Source: Bacteroidetes bacterium UBA2364
Lineage (GTDB): Bacteria > Bacteroidota > Rhodothermia > Rhodothermales > UBA2364
Assembly (NCBI GenBank): GCA_002344075.1
Contig: DDTM01000024.1
Location: 10,337-63,205, forward strand
Reading direction: 5' to 3'
DNA: 52,869 bases
The position numbers and the translations under genes were made by a program. Below the pieces are notes generated by a model, which was not told the DNA's origin, did no database searches, and saw only the letters and a program-made list of their open reading frames with translations. This document shows positions 35,401 through 43,302 of the stretch, piece by piece (position 1 is the stretch's first letter; each line of letters opens with the position of its first letter).

Positions 35401-37642
35401 TATATAGGGTATCAAATGCAAAGTCCTTTACCTGCACACTGCCTGCTTGGGTGTTTTTGTAGGCCCTACCTTCGATAATGTCTCGGATGCGACGTCCAAA
35501 TGGCTCTAAATAAGGGAAAATAATGCGGCCATTTCGGGCATCTAAAGTACCTGTGTCAAAATCTACCTCGGTATCACTTTTGTTATAATTGCTACGGGAG
35601 ATACGGTCTAAACCCAACATTTCCAATAACTGAGGCTCATTTGGAATACTAAGTCCAGGAATTTTTTCATCTGCTCGTTGTCCTGCTTTATCATATTGGA
35701 TACGAAGCTTAAAGTTTTCTTCCATCAAATTGGAAGCTGGTAAACGGTAAATGTTGCGCAAGGTCAGTGGCCACGTAACGTCGGTAGGTTGGGGTTTTTG
35801 TCGCCGGAGCAGTTTGAGCACCAATCGGGTATCTGTTAGGCCGCCACCTGATGAACTGCTGCTGCTCCCGGTAAGATCTCCAACAGTATGGATGTTGCCG
35901 TTGATATCGGTATATTCATATGCCACAGCCAGTGCTTCATCGGGCGAGAGCCGAGAAGTCAGGGTGATGAAGCCCCGATATTGGTCAATGGAATAATCTA
36001 CATTTTGCCGAAGTAACTGAAAAGGCCCTTCTTGGTATATATTGCTATTGGTTACTACGTCCTTTACTGCTGTTTGACCATCGCGTAAACGGTTGAGATT
36101 GGCCCTTGTATAAAAATAATCGGGGTCATTCGGTTCGCCATCTGGGAATTGGTTGTGGTTCCCCTCCGGATTTGTGACAACGGTGCGGGGTTCGCCGAGG
36201 TCTGCAAATGCGACTACTTGCCGCAAATTAGACTGATTCGGATTGTTGAGCTGAATGTTTTGTTTCCAGACTTCAATCCGGTTAATTTCGCGGATCGTTG
36301 TTACCGCTGTTGGCGGGGAGGAAAAGGTGGATTCGAACTGGCTCCGGAAATAATACCCCATAAAATAGTGGGTATTGTCCTCATAATCGAATGCCCGTAT
36401 TTTAATTTGTTCGGACTCGGCGCCGCCTTCTAACTCTAACGTACTGCCATTTCCCTTTTGTTGACTCGCAACCACTGTCAGGTCTATGCCACCTAACTTG
36501 AGGTCTGTCCGAATTCCAAAAAGGCTCCGTCCACCATTGATGAGCGAAGACCGGCTGTCTAAGGTCACATTCCCGGCTTCGATACGCTTGATAATTTCAT
36601 CTTCATAGCCTGTGTACACCAGCCGCAATTGGTTTTCGTACTCAAACTGTCGCTGAGTGTCCCAGTTTACGTCTATACTCAATTTGTCTCCCACCGTACC
36701 ACGCACGCCAAGCCGTAGATTTTGTTTAAACAGGGGGTCGGTACGTGTAGGTGTAAGGCGGCTCGGATCATCGGTGGTCTGGCGTTCAAATCCTGCATCT
36801 ATGTCTGCGTGTCCCGTGACCCGCAAATCCACCTCAGGCTTTCCGAAAATGGTTGTGAATGCCGTATTCTGCCCGCCCGGAATCTGGTAATTTAAAGAAA
36901 ACCCTCCACTCCGCCGAGATTGGCGCTGTTCCGTTCGTTGAGCAGAAAGTGTCCGGAAGTTTTGCTCAATCAGTTCTTGGCGTTTGCTCGTAAGAAAAGT
37001 TCCTAACACTGCACGGGTGGTATAACGTACTTCCTGATTTCCCACAAGATCTCGGATGAGATAGCTATTGGAAAGGGAATCTAATTGAATGTCATGCTTC
37101 CAATTAGAAGGAAGAGGGGCAGAAAAGGGCCGGTTTCTACGAAAATTAGGATGAGCCATCAGGCCGAGGCGCGGCTTAGATGCCTCTAAGTAGCGAGGAA
37201 CCAAGCGCAACGTGTCGGAGGCCGTGCGCATGGAATCCGGCAATACCCGCTCGGTACTGTCTGGTTTTATAACTTGACGGATGGTGTCGGGAGGGGTAGT
37301 CGTCTGTTTACGGGTTGGGATGTCCTTCGGCAATTTTACCTTCACTGTGTCGGAGTCTGACCGTGAGATATGTCGGGGTTTAAACAGAACTGGCTGTGCC
37401 ACATTCCTAAGGCGGTTGTGTACATTGGTCTGTCTTTTGGTTTCCGAAGGCAGATGGGGAGCGGCTTTCACCAAAAGGGCGCTTCCATCTGGTCTATGAA
37501 TGACAAACCAACCGTTTTCAGGAACCATCTTACGGTCTTGAGACGGAGGTGAAACCATGCTGGCGGCTACACACAAAAATAGAAAACTACCAGTTCCGAG
37601 GGTAGATAATAAATAATTGAAAAACCGGATGGGAGTTGGCAT
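29441..37642 (-). CDS. sprA: SprA/Sov, outer-membrane translocon of type IX secretion
   Basis: The chosen start at 37642 gives 2733 residues (2746 from 37681). An N-terminal signal (IRFFNYLLSTLGTGSFLFLCVAA) precedes a giant predominantly beta protein. Size, the repeated TonB-receptor-like beta strands, the KLSIDVNWDTQRQFEYENQLRLVYTG and AGNVTL block near residue 350, and the FLTYSNRTGKDRTEPN C-terminus agree with SprA/Sov, the very large barrel through which type IX cargo crosses the outer membrane. A 115-residue Arg/Glu/Ala- and Lys/Thr/Pro-rich stretch lies near residues 2150-2260 (DNA about 30860-31200), inside the barrel half, and looks like a species-specific insertion. It probably leads the cluster sprA, barrel, lipB, acidic protein. 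Confidence 0.93.
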   Translation of the reverse strand: MPTPIRFFNYLLSTLGTGSFLFLCVAASMVSPPSQDRKMVPENGWFVIHRPDGSALLVKAAPHLPSETKRQTNVHNRLRNVAQPVLFKPRHISRSDSDTVKVKLPKDIPTRKQTTTPPDTIRQVIKPDSTERVLPDSMRTASDTLRLVPRYLEASKPRLGLMAHPNFRRNRPFSAPLPSNWKHDIQLDSLSNSYLIRDLVGNQEVRYTTRAVLGTFLTSKRQELIEQNFRTLSAQRTEQRQSRRSGGFSLNYQIPGGQNTAFTTIFGKPEVDLRVTGHADIDAGFERQTTDDPSRLTPTRTDPLFKQNLRLGVRGTVGDKLSIDVNWDTQRQFEYENQLRLVYTGYEDEIIKRIEAGNVTLDSRSSLINGGRSLFGIRTDLKLGGIDLTVVASQQKGNGSTLELEGGAESEQIKIRAFDYEDNTHYFMGYYFRSQFESTFSSPPTAVTTIREINRIEVWKQNIQLNNPNQSNLRQVVAFADLGEPRTVVTNPEGNHNQFPDGEPNDPDYFYTRANLNRLRDGQTAVKDVVTNSNIYQEGPFQLLRQNVDYSIDQYRGFITLTSRLSPDEALAVAYEYTDINGNIHTVGDLTGSSSSSSGGGLTDTRLVLKLLRRQKPQPTDVTWPLTLRNIYRLPASNLMEENFKLRIQYDKAGQRADEKIPGLSIPNEPQLLEMLGLDRISRSNYNKSDTEVDFDTGTLDARNGRIIFPYLEPFGRRIRDIIEGRAYKNTQAGSVQVKDFAFDTLYTAQPSVARTLSQYDIYNITGSASGGVQSSYNLGFALVEGSVRVFANNNELSPADFTVNYEFGNIEILNPAYLTPGNKIRITYERQQFTALQQKNLFGVRASYNYQDRLLFGATAMRLKEKPNTDKYRIGQEPIANRIWGFDGSYNAKPRWLTRAIDALPLIQTRAESSFDFKAEFAHFSPENAATLAFERTQRELKKLGRDFAEDERSGEISYIDDFEGIRNPISLANAGNWTLSSAPDSLDNFRIGRSTTNDSLLTTWRARMGWANIGYELYSSSNTGIPTSYAELPQLYPVLIKDILPNYDVTGLQKRDQYVTTLNLFFDPTDRGPFNYATDFDRFINRSERKKLWGGMIRRLPEAQTDFTTQNIEFIEFIFSPYTNKAGPDAKMVINLGSISEDVLPNARLNTEDGLSTKEVKSGNEITDNWGRISGGTLNNILGIEETSDRRTEDLGLDGLSSYDDATYGPLKDKFNNLYKDSQSRVYTEQTFFKKFLDAINPANSTSSNRNTEQYQQLWQAALADPSGDDFRDFRDETWWKDRDTDKLGRFNFHFPGSELNSPQGQRDIWSKSLGSSKIPDSEDLNQNNNLNLDNNYYQYEIPLDITVLEKLAKPEETNDYIITKTAEAKEGGSAWYKVSIPIRDFTTKVGNISGFNLIQAIRIWLTGFEDKGQIRFSTFELVGSQWRESKLVGNESVRKETPLVISSLSSEEDAARYATPTTAIVQEIRNFSSGSASVRQGNERAMALSVTNLQAGDQRAVYKTFTEGLDLLKYRNIRMFTHIEGRDETGRPLRKEDQNFDGLRMFIRLGSDENKNYYEYELPVTPYELAPGESPDPDKLWQMFQKVGDKTIDLNSMHVKIPDLISLKSFRDQLLAEARIKEGQTVWSDTTYTELIDNQEKQTGWSGATQTYLTDVKARLAIKGNPTLSRLTSIVIGIRNNRSPINETGSLPNGKSKQFQGITLWANELRVTEYDALSGNAGLATANIRLADFATVSANANYRDEGFGALDSQLGSRSGQAQRDWGITTNVNLHKLLPERFGWNIPFNYSIKSNVATPRFLPDQGDLPLKEKLAAIEENTTLDAREKQDQKAALLSQAETVSFSQSLSVPITKSNSQSPMVRYLLDPLSVSYRWSEGNSRNPQTRADENWQWGASASYSLNLQRLKTIRPFRFIPKDLPVLGGLNTLRLAYLPQNIKAAASTDRSFRSSQQRPRTDQQSTKPDELAYPFRETHDFGIRRTFDITYNPLSFLSLSYRNETSQTFLSGLDSLFYVKHKTTRNEQLFINNRQNAELAVKNDPDNLYLYERIDPRSTQDVIRQLFTSQADIRADRHGQDFSASFDPKLDRVKWLDWVNIQPITYNARFDWDNGNKSASDIVGAGVSNTVSWKGGTSFRLKSLYDKVPLYKKAKQADQQDRTRRQQQARERREANEIEARKERARREAAVRQRAAEKQAAKEATNKPAVTGNTENPAEGLTKPEDALAKPSSETKPTETTAKPIVEKAKRDTTKTKKNFNLPLPDPKRIARYMFLKAFSISDLSFNYSRNTGAQSGNLKSGYYLFGENITPWNYRFGLTSYLPADTLTRVNNTRLQISDQIRASTQYGLRGSLELSQDLRVDLTSDVSFEDANRISYKIEDDSPTLLRDTNLSGKARASAWAIGANYNAMVQDQFNKLRTLQKNDPGATNFLVEDGEQGVLTNQSVGASFRKGFITAIGSRTFDKKGYLPIPLPNWNISYNGLQRLPFLSKLVQSATLRHGYSTSYDMDYRNNPREGKEEEITFNGVNANGQDVTYVINYALPGEEVSGVRINERFSPLIEMDLRFKNGIQATTKWAKSNAYTFGTTNYDLSKIETNEFEFRTSYSKTGMTLPFKLPFMKTNRLNNTIRFSFSIGLRENKESTFPLKKSLEQALRADYEATSRGGSLNWQGFQFEPTLSRSQRTLDAEPRLSYQFSARVTADAFLTYSNRTGKDRTEPNLSTLKGGFNFRVSISN

Positions 37643-37950
37643 GTACACTAAGGTTTTCGGTTCAGATTCACAACACATCATTGCCGTATGCTGACACCTT
37701 TGTTAACAGTTAATTTGCTGAAGGTGGACGCTGACATTATAACGGTAACGGGAAGAACGATAGGCGGGTCTCCGATCTAAAATATGTGTTGGCCGAAAGT
37801 TAGTGGTAAAACCGATATAAATTTGTTATTTTGAGCATAATCGAAAACAGTAAACGGTTATAGGACATTTTTGTTCTGCTAATATTTTTTTTCCGCATCG
37901 CTACCTTCTTCAACGTCTCCTCAGGCTTACCCCAAAATAGGGCTAAAAAC

Positions 37951-38637
37951 ATGTCTGATCTGGATTTAAGAAACAAAACCGTCGTCATTACGGGGGCTGG
38001 AACGCCTTTGGGTCGGGTAATCGTTGAACGATTTGCCCAAACGGGGGCCACCTTGGTTGCAGTCTTTGATACCATAGACGAGGCCTATGAACGCTTCCCA
38101 CAACAAATTGAAGGCTGGGTCTTGGCTGCTGACCTTTCGGATGAAGTGGCCGCTCAATCCTGTTTCGGGAAAATCGCAGAAAAATTCGAACATTTAGATA
38201 TTTTCATCCACGCTGCCCATGAATGGGAACGACGACCGATAGATCAAATGTCTTATGAAGATTGGGACCGCATACTTCGGAAAAATCTTTATGCCGCATT
38301 CCTGAGTTTTCGGGAGTCTTTACGTATGATGAAAACAGGGCCTGGACGTTTGATTGCTCTTACAGGTCAGCAGGGTGCAGACAAAGCACGTGCCCAAATG
38401 GGGGCGCTTGCGGCTGCCCAAGCAGGTATTATCCGCTTGGTTGAAGCAACAGCCGCCGAATACGCAAAATTGGATATCTCCGTTTTTGCCATTGCGCCCT
38501 CTATTGTGTTAACCGAGACGGAGGGCAAACATGGGGTTTGGGCTGGAGATATTGCCGATCTGTGTATCCACCTTTGCCGTCCTGAAAGCAAAGCCCTGAC
38601 GGGCGCTGTACTTCGGACGTATGGAACCGTTCAGTAA
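37951..38637 (+). CDS. SDR-fold protein lacking the catalytic Tyr/Lys
   Basis: The 228-residue protein has the short-chain dehydrogenase fold: the glycine motif VVITGAGTPLGRVI at 11-24, an adenine-pocket acidic residue (AADLSD, 59-64), conserved Asn112 (RKNLYAAF) and the late AIAPSIV. The catalytic YxxxK is replaced. The segment GALAAAQAGIIRL has Leu153 where Tyr is expected and Gln157 where Lys is expected, and the nearby Ser is Thr138. The NNAG motif is also changed to HAAH. It is therefore unlikely to be a normal dehydrogenase; a binding, structural or regulatory role is possible. Confidence 0.8.
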   Translation: MSDLDLRNKTVVITGAGTPLGRVIVERFAQTGATLVAVFDTIDEAYERFPQQIEGWVLAADLSDEVAAQSCFGKIAEKFEHLDIFIHAAHEWERRPIDQMSYEDWDRILRKNLYAAFLSFRESLRMMKTGPGRLIALTGQQGADKARAQMGALAAAQAGIIRLVEATAAEYAKLDISVFAIAPSIVLTETEGKHGVWAGDIADLCIHLCRPESKALTGAVLRTYGTVQ

Positions 38638-38707
38638 GCCAAATAGCCCATTATTTTTTATTTCCTGTCAAATCTCATTCCAAACTGCTTTGGAAGGGGA
38701 TAAAACC

Positions 38708-40009
38708 TCATTTTTGTTTAAAAGCGAGCGTAATGGGAACACCCGCAAAGCCAAACTTTTCGCGGAGTTTGCCTTCGAGGTAACGACGATAATTTTCGGC
38801 AACCCCATCTGGATGATTCACGAAAAAGGCAAACACAGGTGGGTTTTCCCGAACTTGGGTTACGTATTTAATTTTAACAAAATTTCCACGATAGGCAGGT
38901 GGATGAACCGCCCGAATCGCCTCTTGCATATAATCATTTAATGCCGAAGTAGGGATTCTTCGCTTACGTTCTGCGGCAATGGCCACCACTTTCTCCATCA
39001 TGTTATGCAGACGCTGTTTGGTAATTGCGGATATAAAAATAATAGGAACATAGTCTAAGGTTTGCAGGCGTTCATATATTTTAGCAGCATAGTCACGGGC
39101 AGTATTGGTTTCTTTTTGTACCAGGTCCCACTTGTTTACGGCAATCAATAACCCCTTATTCATGTCTTCAGCTTGCTTCAGAACACGAATATCCTGTGCC
39201 TCCAGTCCTTGAGTGGCGTCTATGATTAAGACAGCAACATCAGCCTCTTGAATGGCGCGTTCGGTACGAAGAAGGGAATAAAACTCTACGTTTTCTTTGA
39301 CTTTGGCACGTTTCCTTAGGCCTGCTGTATCCACAAGGACTAATTCTTCTCCATAGAACTTATAGGTTGCATGAACGGAGTCGCGGGTGGTTCCTGCAAT
39401 TTCGGTGACAATAGACCGGTTTTCGCCTAATAAGGCATTGGTAATGGAGGATTTCCCGACATTGGGTTTTCCTATCAAGGAGACACGTGTGCGGGTATCT
39501 TCTTCATTGCTTATTTCCATAGGGAGGGATGCCGTAAGGGCATCCAACAGTTCGCCCGTTCCGGTTCCGGATAATGAAGAAATGGGATAAACTTCTCCTA
39601 ATCCAAATTCGTAAAAAATAGGTGTATCCCAGCGCCTTTTTTCATTGTCAGATTTGTTTGCAACTACTAAAACTGGCTTTTCGGAACGACGGAGTCTCGC
39701 TGCAATTTCTTGGTCTATATCGGTAATACCCGTAGAAGCATCTACCATAAACAGGATAACATCTGTTTGTTCGAGGGCAATTTCTACTTGTTCACGAATG
39801 GCGGCCTCAAAAACTTCGGTTCCACCCGGAACAAGCCCGCCCGTGTCCACGACATTAAAGGTCACGCCATTCCACAGCACACTTCCATAGTGCCGATCTC
39901 TGGTAACACCTGGTTCGTTGTGAACGATGGCCTCACGTGCTTCAATTAGACGATTAAAAAGGGTGGATTTGCCCACATTCGGACGGCCAACAATGGCTAC
40001 AAGCGACAT
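38708..40009 (-). CDS. der: Ribosome-assembly GTPase Der (EngA)
   Basis: The protein has 433 residues from the ATG at 40009, which is preceded by AGGAG at a suitable distance (40016-40020). Two tandem GTPase domains are visible: GRPNVGKST near 8-16 with DTGG and NKSD, and GKPNVGKSS near 180 with DTAGLRKRAKVKENVEFYS and NKWD. The KH-like C-terminal domain ends with VTQVRENPPVFAFFVNHPD and NYRRYLEGKLREKFGFAGVPITLAFK. Der is essential for 50S subunit maturation. A TTG two codons upstream is in frame but less likely. Confidence 0.97.
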   Translation of the reverse strand: MSLVAIVGRPNVGKSTLFNRLIEAREAIVHNEPGVTRDRHYGSVLWNGVTFNVVDTGGLVPGGTEVFEAAIREQVEIALEQTDVILFMVDASTGITDIDQEIAARLRRSEKPVLVVANKSDNEKRRWDTPIFYEFGLGEVYPISSLSGTGTGELLDALTASLPMEISNEEDTRTRVSLIGKPNVGKSSITNALLGENRSIVTEIAGTTRDSVHATYKFYGEELVLVDTAGLRKRAKVKENVEFYSLLRTERAIQEADVAVLIIDATQGLEAQDIRVLKQAEDMNKGLLIAVNKWDLVQKETNTARDYAAKIYERLQTLDYVPIIFISAITKQRLHNMMEKVVAIAAERKRRIPTSALNDYMQEAIRAVHPPAYRGNFVKIKYVTQVRENPPVFAFFVNHPDGVAENYRRYLEGKLREKFGFAGVPITLAFKQK

Positions 40010-40138
40010 ACACAACTCCTGCTATTTTCAACTGCGGTTGAGAATAAAAGTACAAAATACAAAAAGTGCCCATACGGATTAATCAAGATATACACGAGGG
40101 CAGGTGAAAAGGGTGTGATTGTATGGCCTAAGACTACC

Positions 40139-41416
40139 TTAAGGGGCTATATAGATTGGTGTGGGACTAAAGCAGAGGAAAAAAAGCATAATGCTTAGCC
40201 ATGCCAAGACTTTTCTTTTGGGCGTAAGGGGTTCTGGATATTGTACCGGTGGGTGATCCACGCCGATGAAGCGTACAATAAGAAAAGACCATAAAAGCCA
40301 AGAAGTATAGCCCCATTCGGTGATTGCAACACCAATTTCCCGAAAAGCTGGTAGGTCGGCAGAGGTCAAGGCAACGGGTAAAGAAGTGAGTGTTGCCGTC
40401 AGTAAAAAAACGGGTCCTACCCAACGCATTTCTTTGTTGTAAGTCTTATGAATAAGCAAGTATTGGATTCCTAAAACCACCATCCAGCCGATAAGTACAA
40501 TGGCAGCCGGAAAATCCCGAAACCCGGCATGTAGCGAGAGCAAACCATCCCCAATTGCCGGAATGACTTCTAATGCAAAACCGATAGATCCGGATAAGAT
40601 AAGCAAGGTGGTGAAAATTCTGGCCACGATACGATGAACGGTTGGGCCAAAAAGAGCATACCATACATGTCCACCGTCCAATTGGCCTACGGGCATCATA
40701 TTGAGTGCTGTGAAAAACAAACCCAGCCATCCGGCCAACAAAATGGGATAATGGTACATTTCGTACATCGGTGGCACATGTTCAAAAAAAAGCGTCAAGA
40801 ACCAGTAAAGAAGCGTTTGACCCATCATGGGGGCGCCGCTTAGGTCAATTTCGGAACCTGTGGGGAACCGCCCAAATTGTCGGATAAAGGTTTGGACTTC
40901 TTCGTGGCCGGGTAATTGCATGATGTAGGTGGGAGGTGGTAGGGTAAATAGCGCGAAGATCAGAACACCAAAAGCGACCACAAAACCTGCAATCGGTCCG
41001 GCGATCCCCACATCAAAAAGTTGACGGGTTCGTGGAATCACTTGCTTAATGCGAATGACTGCACCAAAGGTACCAATGCTGAAAGGAAGCCCCAATAACA
41101 TAAGTGGTGCCGGAATAAAAAAAGGCAGCGAGGTCTTGATTTTGTGGTAACGGGCTGCAAAGTAATGACCAAACTCGTGGGTTGTGAGAAAGCCGAGGAA
41201 AGGGATGGCGTATAAAAGTCCAGAAGCGATCCAATGCGTCCAGTCACGGACGCCAGTAAAAAGGGGGTATTGCCCGGTAGCTTGCTCGGCGCCTGCCCAG
41301 GTCACTGAAATGAAGGTGAGGATAAACCAAAAAAAATGAAAGAAATACCGCTCTTTTTCCACTTTGGCTGTAGGATCAAAGAGGGGCTGCGTCTGGGCGT
41401 GGGAAGAATCGGACAT
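40139..41416 (-). CDS. Site-2-protease-family intramembrane metalloprotease (M50)
   Basis: The 425-residue protein has many membrane helices. The zinc-binding HEFGH motif (His80, Glu81, His84) lies in a helix, and the second motif, MMPVGQLDGGH, is near residue 245 (the N/LDG site that supplies the third zinc ligand). There is no PDZ insertion as in RseP. The family cleaves transmembrane substrates such as anti-sigma factors or signal-peptide remnants; the substrate here is unknown. The conserved order HExxH then LDG, with four or five additional C-terminal helices, resembles the large M50 proteins of cyanobacteria and plants (EGY1-like). Confidence 0.9.
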   Translation of the reverse strand: MSDSSHAQTQPLFDPTAKVEKERYFFHFFWFILTFISVTWAGAEQATGQYPLFTGVRDWTHWIASGLLYAIPFLGFLTTHEFGHYFAARYHKIKTSLPFFIPAPLMLLGLPFSIGTFGAVIRIKQVIPRTRQLFDVGIAGPIAGFVVAFGVLIFALFTLPPPTYIMQLPGHEEVQTFIRQFGRFPTGSEIDLSGAPMMGQTLLYWFLTLFFEHVPPMYEMYHYPILLAGWLGLFFTALNMMPVGQLDGGHVWYALFGPTVHRIVARIFTTLLILSGSIGFALEVIPAIGDGLLSLHAGFRDFPAAIVLIGWMVVLGIQYLLIHKTYNKEMRWVGPVFLLTATLTSLPVALTSADLPAFREIGVAITEWGYTSWLLWSFLIVRFIGVDHPPVQYPEPLTPKRKVLAWLSIMLFFLCFSPTPIYIAP

Positions 41417-41546
41417 AATAAGCGTAAAGGGGCTTTCAATGAGACATTAATAAATGGTGGAAGTCAAGAAAATACAACACTCCGGACGGATAATAGGGTA
41501 ATACAGGGGTAATAAACTGCAAATTTCGTGCATGAATGGCAGTGGT

Positions 41547-42026
41547 CTATTTGGACTTCTTTTGTAGCGCCTCCAAAACGACTTGCGGTACATACATCGA
41601 AATATCGCCTCCCCAGTGCCAGATTTCTCGAACCAAAGAAGATGAGGTCACGAGGTGTATAGGATTCGGAATAAATACAACGGTCGCAATTTGCGGAGAC
41701 AGCCTGCGGTTGGCAATGGCCATACGGAATTCGTAGTCAAAATCGCTCATTTGCCGAATACCACGAATCAGGGCATTAGCGCCAATCTGGGCAGCATGAT
41801 TGACCAATAAGCCTTCGAAGAAACTTACCTCTACACCCTTTAGATGGGCAGTGGCTTCTCGAATAAGGGCACAACGTTCTTGTGGTGTAAAAACAAAAGT
41901 TTTTCCAGAATTGACGGCTACCGTCACACAAACCCGCTCAAAAACCTGTAAGGCTTGTTCTAAAACGTCTAAGTGTCCAAAAGTAAAAGGATCAAAACTG
42001 CCGGCGTATAAAGCCAATTTAGACAT
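41547..42026 (-). CDS. coaD: Phosphopantetheine adenylyltransferase CoaD
   Basis: From the ATG at 42026 the protein has 159 residues, the usual CoaD length. It opens with ALYAGSFDPFTFGHLDVLEQA, containing the nucleotidyltransferase TxGH motif, and ends with the second signature HLVTSSSLVREIWHWGGDIS. NALIRGIRQMSDFDYEFRMAIANRRLSP is also typical. The enzyme makes dephospho-CoA from 4'-phosphopantetheine. The frame is open for a further 74 codons upstream, but that part has no family similarity and overlaps the promoter region of the divergent glycosyltransferase gene. Confidence 0.97.
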   Translation of the reverse strand: MSKLALYAGSFDPFTFGHLDVLEQALQVFERVCVTVAVNSGKTFVFTPQERCALIREATAHLKGVEVSFFEGLLVNHAAQIGANALIRGIRQMSDFDYEFRMAIANRRLSPQIATVVFIPNPIHLVTSSSLVREIWHWGGDISMYVPQVVLEALQKKSK

Positions 42027-42165
42027 AAGGGTTGGGGTTGAACTTCGGAGGTAATTTACAATGAATGTAGTGAAAAAACCATTGGACGTATTTCTGATTT
42101 TCCAATTGGGGTTGTTTCTTGTATATTCTGTCTTGTTTATTGCCTGTATATACAATCCAGTGCTT

Positions 42166-43302
42166 ATGTCCGATACGCCAACCGTGGTGTTTGCCCTCAC
42201 CGGAGACGTAAGGATGAATTCCCGCGCCGTTAAACAGTTTAGATCCATTTTAGAAATGGGTTATAGGATAAAGGCTTTTACATTAGGCCCTCCTGATTCC
42301 GGACATCCTTTTGGCGAAAATTTTAAGTTACATGTTTTGCCAACGCCAAAGGGCAGTGGTATGCACTTCTTTAGACAGGTGCATCAACTGTTTAGCAAGG
42401 AGGTGGTACATGTAAAAGCAGATATTTATCACGCGAGTGATTTATATGTACTTCCTGCAATGGCAAAAGCAGCCCAAAATAACAAAGCCAAACTCGTTTT
42501 TGATTCCCGCGAACTGTATCCATATGTTGCTGCAACCAGCAAACGTCCGTGGATTACTTTGTTCTGGCATATGCTGTCTTGGCGGTATATACCACAAGCG
42601 GATGTAGTTTTTACTGTAAGCAAGAGTATTGCAGAACGTTTGACTATGTTCTATGATATTCCGGAGCCGGCGGTTTTATATAATGTGCCCATATTTAGGC
42701 CTGATGTAGTTGCTAATGATGCACTACGGCGTATCGCAAATGTGTCAACAGATAAAGTGGTGATTTTGCATCAAGGCAATATGCAGAAAAGTCGCGGATG
42801 TGGCTTACTGATTCAGGCCATGCAGGAAGTGGAAAATGCCGTATTGGTTTTTTTGGGTAATGGCCCGCTCAGATACAGCCTCCAAAATTTAGTCATTGGG
42901 CTTGGACTGGATGATAAGGTGCGGTTTCTGTCTCCTGTTCCACCAGATCAATTGTTAGAAATGACGGCTGGAGCAGACTTCGGTGTGACATTGTTGGAAG
43001 ATACCTGCCTGAACCACCGCTTTGCATTACCGAATAAACTTTTTGAATACCTTATGGTGGGGTTGCCCGTGATGGCCAGCAAACTGCCTGAAATCGAAAA
43101 AGTGGTTGAAGGATATCAGGTAGGGCTTACTGTTGATCCAGAAGACCACCCAGCATTGGTGGCAACGCTTCAACGAATGGTGAATGATGTGGCATCAAGA
43201 AAGCAGTGGCGCGAACACAGCTCGGCGGTATTCGAGGAATACAACTGGGAATCAGCTTCCAAAATCCTACAACAAGCCTATCAAAAACTCCTTCGACCTT
43301 AA
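42166..43302 (+). CDS. Family-4 glycosyltransferase
   Basis: From the ATG at 42166 the protein has 378 residues; an upstream ATG at 42061 would add 35 hydrophobic residues that could be a membrane anchor. The GT-B fold is seen in the N-terminal strand (VVFALTGDVRMNSRAVKQFRSI), the DIYHASDLYVLPAMAKAA and KLVFDSRELYPYVAA loops, and the C-terminal donor site: ILHQGNMQKSRGCGLLIQAM, FLGNGPLRYSLQNL and LPNKLFEYLMVGLPVMASKLPE, with the EYLMVG variant of the retaining GT4 E.M..G signature. Donor and acceptor are unknown. It is divergent from coaD and its stop overlaps the stop of the convergent amidase gene. Confidence 0.88.
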   Translation: MSDTPTVVFALTGDVRMNSRAVKQFRSILEMGYRIKAFTLGPPDSGHPFGENFKLHVLPTPKGSGMHFFRQVHQLFSKEVVHVKADIYHASDLYVLPAMAKAAQNNKAKLVFDSRELYPYVAATSKRPWITLFWHMLSWRYIPQADVVFTVSKSIAERLTMFYDIPEPAVLYNVPIFRPDVVANDALRRIANVSTDKVVILHQGNMQKSRGCGLLIQAMQEVENAVLVFLGNGPLRYSLQNLVIGLGLDDKVRFLSPVPPDQLLEMTAGADFGVTLLEDTCLNHRFALPNKLFEYLMVGLPVMASKLPEIEKVVEGYQVGLTVDPEDHPALVATLQRMVNDVASRKQWREHSSAVFEEYNWESASKILQQAYQKLLRP

